Assembly (NCBI GenBank): GCA_900549345.1
Contig: UROC01000064.1
Coordinates: 1 to 10,699, forward strand
From: an uncultured Collinsella sp.
GTDB lineage: Bacteria; Actinomycetota; Coriobacteriia; Coriobacteriales; Coriobacteriaceae
Reading direction: 5' to 3'
Length of the DNA stretch: 10,699 nucleotides
Below are positions 5,550 through 10,699 of the stretch, piece by piece (within the stretch, counting starts at the first letter, position 1; each line of letters starts with the position of its first letter). A program made the position numbers and the translations under genes. Under the pieces are notes generated by a model. It made no database searches and was not told the DNA's origin. It was given only the letters and a program-made list of their open reading frames with translations.

Positions 5550-6728
5550 TTACTTGCCGTTGACGATGCGCTCGACGTCGGAAGCGATCATGAACTCCTC
5601 GTCCGTGGGGATGACGAAAATCTTGACCTTGGAATCCTTGGCAGACAGGCACCAAGCGCCATCACCACGCAGGGCGTTGCGGGCATGATCCATCTTGACG
5701 CCCATAAAGGCCAGGCGGTCGGCCACGCCGGCGCGGACGGCAGGAGCGTGCTCACCGATGCCGGCAGTGAAGACCAGGGTGTCCATACCGCACATGGAGG
5801 TGGCCATCTCGGCAGCCTTGGCGGCAATCTTGTAGACAAACATGTCGAAGGCGAGCTGAGCCTCGGGGTCACCAGCAGCGGCGAGCTCCTCGACGTTACG
5901 GCAGTCGTTGGTCTTGCCGCCGGTCACAGCCAAAAGGCCGGACTTCTTGTTCATCATCTCGTCGACCTCGTCGAAGGTGTAGCCGCCCTCGCGCTGCAGG
6001 TAGCACACGGTAGCCGGGTCGATGGAACCGCAGCGGGTGCCCATCATGACGCCGTCGAGCGGGGTCAAGCCCATGGTGGTGTCCATGCACTTGCCGTCCT
6101 CGATGGCGCACAGGGAAGCGCCGGAGCCGATATGGCACACGACGACCTTGCGGGCCTCGCCGTTGGTCATCTCAGCGACCTTCTTGGAGATATAACGGTA
6201 GCTGGTGCCGTGGGCGCCGTACTTACGGATGTGCAGCTTGTCGCAGACGTCCTTGGGCAGGGCGTAGGTCTTGGCGACCTCGGGCATGTTGAAGTGGAAG
6301 GCGGTGTCATAGACCGTAACGTTGGGCAGGTCGGGATACTGCTCGAGGCAGTACTCGATAACGTTGGCCTCGGGGTTGTTGTGCAGCGGCGCCAGCGGGG
6401 CGACCTCGCGGATCTTGGCGAGGACGTCCTCGTCGACGAGGGAGGAATCGCCGAAGTACCAACCGCCCTGAACGATACGATGGCCGATACCCTCGATCTT
6501 GACGCCGTTGGCCTCGAGGTCCTTCAGGACGACCTCGATGGCGACCTTGTGGTCGGGGAACTCGATGTTCTCGGTCACTTTCTTGGAGCCGTTGGCAGTG
6601 TGGGTGAAGGTACCGCCGGTAAAGCAGACGCGCTCGCAGGAGCCCTTTGCGGACACCTTATGGGACTTGGTATCGATGACCTGATACTTAAGGGTCGAAG
6701 ATCCTGCGTTGACGACCAGAACGTTCAT
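5550..6728 (-). CDS. ackA: Acetate kinase paralogue with altered active-site residues
   Basis: A 392-residue protein of the acetate/propionate kinase family. It aligns without gaps to the neighbouring AckA over at least the first 240 residues, and more than half of positions are identical by eye. It keeps N7, R84 (GHRIVQGG), H116, D141 (YDTAFH), H173 (YGAHGTSY), H199, R232 (MGTRCGSIDP) and PTDEEFM. It differs where the family is normally fixed: T12 in GSSTLKYQ instead of serine, and S202 in CHIGSGAS instead of the asparagine of GNG. Y177 replaces the histidine of GTSH. It probably still acts as an acyl kinase, but altered rate or preference for another short-chain acid is possible. A GGGAG ribosome binding site precedes the ATG, and a small GC-rich stem (6746-6750 with 6758-6762) lies in the leader. 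It probably arose by tandem duplication. Confidence 0.92.
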   Translation of the reverse strand: MNVLVVNAGSSTLKYQVIDTKSHKVSAKGSCERVCFTGGTFTHTANGSKKVTENIEFPDHKVAIEVVLKDLEANGVKIEGIGHRIVQGGWYFGDSSLVDEDVLAKIREVAPLAPLHNNPEANVIEYCLEQYPDLPNVTVYDTAFHFNMPEVAKTYALPKDVCDKLHIRKYGAHGTSYRYISKKVAEMTNGEARKVVVCHIGSGASLCAIEDGKCMDTTMGLTPLDGVMMGTRCGSIDPATVCYLQREGGYTFDEVDEMMNKKSGLLAVTGGKTNDCRNVEELAAAGDPEAQLAFDMFVYKIAAKAAEMATSMCGMDTLVFTAGIGEHAPAVRAGVADRLAFMGVKMDHARNALRGDGAWCLSAKDSKVKIFVIPTDEEFMIASDVERIVNGK

Positions 6729-6781
6729 GTGTCTCCCTACTAACAGGCGGTGTGGCGCCGCCAGGTTACATACGTTTCAAT

Positions 6782-6815
6782 AATAAACCCAAACGCCCTC
6801 GCGCTCGGGTTTATT
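6782..6815 (-). terminator. Probable terminator of the MFS transporter gene
   Basis: AATAAACCC (6782-6790) and GGGTTTATT (6807-6815) are perfectly complementary around a GC-rich 16-nt loop. On the minus strand the stem lies about 33 nt after the transporter stop codon and ends in TTTATTATT. The symmetric T/A ends would allow action in both directions. It also sits 54 nt upstream of the ackA start at 6728, so it could affect that gene's leader. Confidence 0.6.
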
Positions 6816-6848
6816 GCGTTGATATATAAGTTATCGGTGCCTAAATAC

Positions 6849-8009
6849 TCATGTCCTTTGGCTTGTAAGACGAAATAGCGCGGGGATATACACCAAAGAA
6901 GAAATCCCGAGCGCGACAAGCAATATGACTCGAGTGCCCGCGATGCTGTTCAACGCAGCATTGAACAGATAGAAAAGGATGGCACCCACCGCCACCATCT
7001 GGCTTTGAACCGAAATCAGTGAACAGCGCATCGAAGAATCGGCAGCATTTTGAAAAATTGAGTATTTAATTGGAGCAAATAACGAGTACGCAACCGTCTG
7101 CAGCACATAGAACACGGGCAGCAAATAAACCGGAGTTAAAGGAATCAAAAACAGAGCTGTCAGGAAAAGACGCACGATGCCGCAAATACGCGCAAAGCGG
7201 CCCTTGTCGACACGAGCAATCACACTGGGCACAATAAACCCTATGGAGGCCGAGGCAAGGAGCTGGACCGCAATGGTCACACCCGAAGCGACGGCATTCA
7301 TTCCGCGACCCGCAAGCAGCAGTGAGAAAAAGTCTTCCAGGGCGACAAAAGCAAATGCCTGAGAACAGTCCATGATGAACGCTGAACGAAGAATGCCATT
7401 ACCCGCAATGGCGGCACCGATCATCTTCGGGCTAATCCCATGTTCAGGTGTCGCCGCAGTGTCCCCTCTTCGCATCTCAGGAATGCGGACAACGACAACC
7501 AACGTCAACACCATTGCGATGATATCTGCCGAAAGACCAATGAGATATGCACCGACGGACGAAATGAAACCGCCCACGCAAGCGGAAATGGCATTAGAGG
7601 CATAGAAAGCAAATCGCTCAACGACATTAAGTCTTACGAGCTGGTCCTGAGAGACGCTGTCAATGTAAATCGCTTCGATGGATCCACTCACACATGCAAC
7701 GGCAAAACCCTTGAGAGCGAACGCACCGATTAAAAGCAGAGGAGATCGGACGAGAAGCAGGGCGACGTAGTACCCAAGCATTCCCACAATGCCAACGAGG
7801 CCGCTCACCTTTCGTCCAAACCTGTCAGCAATATAACCAGTAGGAACCTCAAGAATGAACTTGCTCACTTGGTATGCAATCATCATGCTAGAAATCGCCA
7901 CCATCGAGAATCCGACGAATTCAAGGTAAACCGTCAGAAAATACAAAATGGTGCTGAAGTTCGACAGAAAAACGAACGTCATATAAAGCAAAACCGTACG
8001 GTTTTTCAT
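6849..8009 (-). CDS. Major facilitator superfamily transporter
   Basis: A 386-residue integral membrane protein with about twelve hydrophobic segments and the MFS motif A, GYIADRFGRK (58-67), between segments 2 and 3. A hydrophilic stretch near the middle (RIPEMRRGDTAATPEHG) separates two six-helix halves. The N-terminal TFVFLSNFSTILYF and the EVPTGYIADRFGRK loop resemble drug-efflux-like MFS proteins, but the substrate cannot be told. I chose the ATG at 8009, which has GGAGGG six bases upstream, over an in-frame TTG at 8033 without one. The G+C content is visibly lower than in the ackA and xse genes on either side, as in the upstream LysR gene. The pair may have been acquired together, with LysR controlling the transporter. 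Confidence 0.88.
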   Translation of the reverse strand: MKNRTVLLYMTFVFLSNFSTILYFLTVYLEFVGFSMVAISSMMIAYQVSKFILEVPTGYIADRFGRKVSGLVGIVGMLGYYVALLLVRSPLLLIGAFALKGFAVACVSGSIEAIYIDSVSQDQLVRLNVVERFAFYASNAISACVGGFISSVGAYLIGLSADIIAMVLTLVVVVRIPEMRRGDTAATPEHGISPKMIGAAIAGNGILRSAFIMDCSQAFAFVALEDFFSLLLAGRGMNAVASGVTIAVQLLASASIGFIVPSVIARVDKGRFARICGIVRLFLTALFLIPLTPVYLLPVFYVLQTVAYSLFAPIKYSIFQNAADSSMRCSLISVQSQMVAVGAILFYLFNAALNSIAGTRVILLVALGISSLVYIPALFRLTSQRT

Positions 8010-8093
8010 GCTCCGCCCTCCAAGAGTCAGCAATCTAAATCGGAATCTTGGAAAAGCATGAGGGCAAAGCTGTCAGCTATGTGTTACAAGGCG

Positions 8094-8108
8094 TCAATAA
8101 TCACTTGA
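8094..8108 (-). promoter_or_regulatory. Possible regulator-binding inverted repeat between lysR and the transporter
   Basis: TCAA-N7-TTGA lies in the 119-nt gap, and its left half overlaps a TTGACG (minus strand, 8097-8092) that could be a -35 box. No good -10 box follows at 16-18 bp. LysR proteins favour T-N11-A dyads; this one is 15 bp from end to end, so the match is loose. Confidence 0.2.
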
Positions 8109-8128
8109 TGCCTCGAAGCCAATTAATC

Positions 8129-9019
8129 TCACGAAGCAAGATGACGCAATAGGTGCAGAAAAACCGTCTGGTGTCGATCAGTCCAGGAATTTTGCCGATA
8201 GCAAAAGTAGATAGGCAAGGTTGCATCACGCGAACCTTCAATGGAGCACTCACTCACTTCTGACCCATCCGATGCGAGAGAGGACCCAGACAAACTCAAT
8301 ATCAATCCCCCGGCTTGAAGAAACTCAGTCTGAGCCCTGCTTCCGTATTCAACATCACGAAAGCGAAAATTGACGAGCTGGGCTTCGGGACATTGATTGA
8401 TTGCATTGAGACAGGGTGACAAATTAATGGGAACAGCGAGCCTGCCGCCCAGTAACTCGCGAATGGTCATGGCGCCCACAGATTGATGACCCTCTGGGCA
8501 TGAAAGAACCTTGAGCTCCTTTTCACCCAAGTATTTCGAAGAAAGGACACTGTCCCTTGGTTCCTCAAATGAGATGGCCGCATCCGAAATACCAAGCACA
8601 AGTGATTCAAAGCATGTAGCCGTTGGCTGATGCCACACATCAAGGTGAATCTGAGGATGCGAGCGTTCAAACGAGTCATACCAGTTTTCGGCAAAAAGGC
8701 GCCCCCGCCCATGAAGGCAGGGGGCGTAAAGACGAAAGTGGCCATCGGGCGAAACGCCGTCGCTCCCCGATTGAGCGTACTTTTTGAGATCGTCGACTTG
8801 TGCCAGGATCACGCGTGCACGACGCGCAAATTCTCTGCCCGCCGAAGACAAAACAGCCTCCCCCGCCGATCGGTCGAGCAAAACAATCTGATACTCAGAT
8901 TCCAACTTTTTGATTGCCGACGAAACAGCCTGCGGACTCACATGAACGGCGCGAGCTGCTTTGCGCACGCCGCCATAGTTCGCTACCGCTTGAAGGTATT
9001 CGAGTTGAGAAAGCTGCAT
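8129..9019 (-). CDS. LysR-family transcriptional regulator
   Basis: A 296-residue DNA-binding regulator. Residues 1-60 form the typical LysR winged helix-turn-helix: LEYLQAVANYGGVRKAARAV, then HVSPQAVSSAIKKLE (26-40), then LLDR (47-50). A linker helix follows (about 62-83), then an effector-binding domain of about 200 residues of the usual periplasmic-binding-like size. GGAG seven bases before the ATG supports the start. It lies 41 nt after hinT and 119 nt before the MFS gene, all on one strand, so it is arranged in tandem and not divergently as is usual for LysR and its target. No terminator is seen between hinT and this gene, so read-through is possible. The ligand is unknown; regulation of the transporter is inferred from adjacency and shared lower G+C. 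Confidence 0.9.
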   Translation of the reverse strand: MQLSQLEYLQAVANYGGVRKAARAVHVSPQAVSSAIKKLESEYQIVLLDRSAGEAVLSSAGREFARRARVILAQVDDLKKYAQSGSDGVSPDGHFRLYAPCLHGRGRLFAENWYDSFERSHPQIHLDVWHQPTATCFESLVLGISDAAISFEEPRDSVLSSKYLGEKELKVLSCPEGHQSVGAMTIRELLGGRLAVPINLSPCLNAINQCPEAQLVNFRFRDVEYGSRAQTEFLQAGGLILSLSGSSLASDGSEVSECSIEGSRDATLPIYFCYRQNSWTDRHQTVFLHLLRHLAS

Positions 9020-9060
9020 AGATTACTCCAAAGGCAGCCAAGTCGACGGGCTACGCGCCC

Positions 9061-9396
9061 TCAGATGAGGTTCTCGCCCAGGTTTTTGCCGCCGAGGACG
9101 TGCATATGGAAGTGCATGACGGTCTGGCCGGCGTTGACACCCTTGTTGGAAATGACGCGGAAACCGTCCTCCAGTCCCTTGGCCTTGGCGACCTCCTGGA
9201 TGGCGTGAGCCATGGCGCCCATGGTCTCGGCAGGCACGTTGTCGGCGATGTCGCTGTAGTGCTTCTTGGGGATCACGAGCGCGTGGACCGGCGCCTGCGG
9301 GTTGAGGTCGTCGAAGGCGATGACCTGGTCGTCCTCATAGACAACGGTCGAGGGGATCTCGTGGTTGGCAATTTTACAGAAGATGCAATCGCACAT
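9061..9396 (-). CDS. hinT: HIT-family nucleotide hydrolase, HinT-like
   Basis: A 111-residue cytoplasmic histidine-triad protein. The active-site triad H95-F-H97-M-H99-V is followed by LGG. NPQAPVHALVIPKKH (32-46) is the typical HinT core, and C4 and C7 (CIFC) resemble the N-terminal zinc-binding cysteines of many bacterial HIT proteins. The family hydrolyses nucleoside phosphoramidates and acyl-adenylates; the physiological substrate is generally unclear. A GGA-containing ribosome binding site precedes the ATG. It lies 49 nt downstream of xseB on the same strand and is probably the third gene of the xseA-xseB-hinT unit. The C-terminus ENLI is shorter than in eukaryotic HINT1, but overall length is normal. 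Confidence 0.93.
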   Translation of the reverse strand: MCDCIFCKIANHEIPSTVVYEDDQVIAFDDLNPQAPVHALVIPKKHYSDIADNVPAETMGAMAHAIQEVAKAKGLEDGFRVISNKGVNAGQTVMHFHMHVLGGKNLGENLI

Positions 9397-9445
9397 AGCT
9401 GGTTCCTTTCTTACAGACCAAGGTAATTATATTTGGTCGAGATGC

Positions 9446-9712
9446 TTAGAACGAAAGGTTATCATCGGTGTTGGCGGCCTCGCCGTCGGCGAGCACGTCG
9501 TTGCCGTCGACGTCCTTAAGGAGCACCGAGACCTTCTGCTCGGCATCGGACAGGCGGGTGCGCAGGCTTTTGAGGAGCTCGACGCCGCGGGTGTAGCTCT
9601 CGAGCGACTCCTCAAGCTCCATATCGCCCGACTCCAGGCTGCGGATGATGAGCTCCAGCTCCTGCGAGGCCTGCTTGTACGTAAGCTGCTCGACCGGGGT
9701 CTTCTCTGCCAT
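9446..9712 (-). CDS. xseB: Exodeoxyribonuclease VII small subunit
   Basis: An 88-residue helical protein forming, with XseA, the exonuclease VII complex that degrades single-stranded DNA to oligonucleotides. The diagnostic YKQASQELELIIRSLESGDMELEESLESYTRGVELL (about residues 12-47, split here by position: ELELIIRSLESGDMELEESL is the core) is a clear XseB pattern. After about residue 66 there is an acidic tail, DVDGNDVLADGEAANTDDN, beyond the usual helical pair. An AGGAAAGGAAA ribosome binding site precedes the ATG. It follows xseA by 42 nt, the common pairing of the two subunits, which supports both calls. Confidence 0.94.
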   Translation of the reverse strand: MAEKTPVEQLTYKQASQELELIIRSLESGDMELEESLESYTRGVELLKSLRTRLSDAEQKVSVLLKDVDGNDVLADGEAANTDDNLSF

Positions 9713-9754
9713 ATCTGTTTCCTTTCCTAAGGGTCTATCACTGCGAAACGCGGT

Positions 9755-10699
9755 CTACTCGACCGTATCGACCGTTGCTGCCACGTTGCCGTCTGCCATG
9801 CGCACGCGAATGGCGTCGCCAGGCTTAAAGGTCTTGGCACTCGTAGCCACACCATCATCGCTGTACGCGATGGAATAGCCGCGAGCAAGCACTTTGAGCG
9901 GCGACAGGGCATCGAGCGACGCTGCCGCACGGCTCAGGTCGGACGCTGGCTTGCTGAGCATCGTGCGCCCTTGATGCTCTAGGCGGGAACTCGCAAGCGT
10001 GAGCGCATGGCGCTTACCATCGAGCCCCGAGGTGCTTGTAATCAGACGCTCGGGCAAGCGCTCAAAGTTGGAGCGGAATGTCCCGACCGAGCGTACTATG
10101 GCGCCCGACAGGCGATCGGCAGTCAGCGCAAGCTCCGATTCGCGACGCTCGACCATAAATGTGGGGTCGTTGAGGCACGGGCGACACGCAGCGGCATCGA
10201 GCGCATCACCCAAGCGAGCCGTATAGGTATCCCAGGCACGGCGACCGCGCTGATCGAGCATCTCCAGGTCGACCTGGGCCGACCCAATCATCGATGCCAT
10301 CGCGACACCCAGACGCTGATGGCGCGCCTCGAGCGCATCGGCCAACTCCGTCATAGCCGGCGCCACCGATTCTGCCGCCGCCGTGGGCGTGGAGGCGCGT
10401 CGGTCGCTCACCATGTCGCAAATCGAGGTATCGGGCTCATGGCCAATGCCGGTCACCACGGGCACAGGACAAGCCGCCACCGCGCGGGCAAGCTCCTCGT
10501 CATTAAAGGTCATGAGGTCCTCAAAGGAGCCGCCGCCGCGCACCAGCAAAATACAGTCGGGCGCCGGCGTAATGGAAGCGGCGCGGCGCAAGCCATCAAT
10601 GAGCTCGGCCGGCGCACCCTCGCCTTGAACCTTGGCGCCCACGCAGACAAGCTCGACGAGCGGGTTGCGACGGCGCAGCGTACGCTTGACGTCGTCGAT
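9755..10699 (-). CDS. xseA: Exodeoxyribonuclease VII large subunit (partial, N-terminus outside the window)
   Basis: The frame is open to the right edge, so the N-terminal OB-fold domain and start codon are missing; 314 residues remain. They include the catalytic domain: VELVCVGAKVQGEGA (15-29 of the visible part), LLVRGGGSFEDLMTFNDE (51-68), VVTGIGHEPDTSICDMVSD (81-99) and RASTPTAAAE (101-110). These are the conserved XseA blocks. A coiled-coil-rich region rich in leucine and arginine follows, as expected for the long helix that binds XseB, then the C-terminal segment LSPLKVLARGYSIAY. xseB begins 42 nt after the stop. A GTG at 10642 is inside the conserved domain and is not the real start. 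Confidence 0.95.
   Translation of the reverse strand: MDDVKRTLRRRNPLVELVCVGAKVQGEGAPAELIDGLRRAASITPAPDCILLVRGGGSFEDLMTFNDEELARAVAACPVPVVTGIGHEPDTSICDMVSDRRASTPTAAAESVAPAMTELADALEARHQRLGVAMASMIGSAQVDLEMLDQRGRRAWDTYTARLGDALDAAACRPCLNDPTFMVERRESELALTADRLSGAIVRSVGTFRSNFERLPERLITSTSGLDGKRHALTLASSRLEHQGRTMLSKPASDLSRAAASLDALSPLKVLARGYSIAYSDDGVATSAKTFKPGDAIRVRMADGNVAATVDTVE

Noticed and set aside
4168..6743. Two plus-strand frames of about 395 codons opposite the two ackA genes
   Set aside because: Both resemble each other only because the ackA genes do; they are antisense reading frames without plausible starts or motifs.
8010..8033. TTG start at 8033 for the MFS transporter
   Set aside because: The added eight residues cover the GGAGGG ribosome binding site of the ATG at 8009, which is the better start.
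1..10699. CRISPR array, insertion sequence, prophage or toxin-antitoxin pair
   Set aside because: No regularly spaced repeats, transposase or integrase motifs, or paired small toxin-like genes were seen. The palindromes have no conserved ends or target-site duplications that I can see.

Overview
The window looks like chromosome of a high-GC Gram-positive gut bacterium of the Coriobacteriia, most likely Collinsella or a close relative. This is inferred from the families present, the strong C/G preference at third codon positions in pta and the ackA genes, and clear AAGGAG-type ribosome binding sites; no rRNA or other phylogenetic marker is present to prove it. All well-supported genes lie on the minus strand except pta and a possible gene tail at the left edge.

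Layout. Positions 1-422 hold the possible end of a plus-strand gene, two long perfect palindromic elements (63-187 and 281-390) and, between them, what looks like the surviving 3' tip of a glycosyltransferase gene. Positions 423-2649 hold a two-gene polysaccharide unit: glf (UDP-galactopyranose mutase), then an overlapping GT2 glycosyltransferase. Positions 2650-2880 are a divergent promoter region with two facing-away TATAAT boxes and a hairpin in the pta leader. pta (2881-3861) follows, then a third palindromic element (3877-4000). Next come two minus-strand acetate kinase genes of equal length (4207-5385 and 5550-6728), each followed by its own terminator. Then come an MFS transporter and a LysR regulator (6849-9019), visibly poorer in G+C than their neighbours, and finally the housekeeping run xseA-xseB-hinT (9061-10699; xseA continues past the window edge).

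How the genes work together. Pta and AckA form the acetyl-CoA to acetate route that yields ATP in fermentation. Here they are convergent instead of forming the usual pta-ackA operon, and AckA is present as two paralogues, one of which departs from the canonical active site at two positions. glf and the glycosyltransferase probably make and transfer galactofuranose for a surface polysaccharide. The LysR gene probably controls the adjacent transporter. XseA and XseB are the two subunits of exonuclease VII.

The most unusual signal is the three-copy palindrome family. Each copy has perfectly paired 21-29 bp arms whose sequence differs widely between copies, a core of constant 66-68 bp, covarying inner stems, and conserved GTCCT and GGAA(C/T) motifs. 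All three face the same way relative to the stop codon they follow, which points to a 3'-UTR or transcription-end RNA element.
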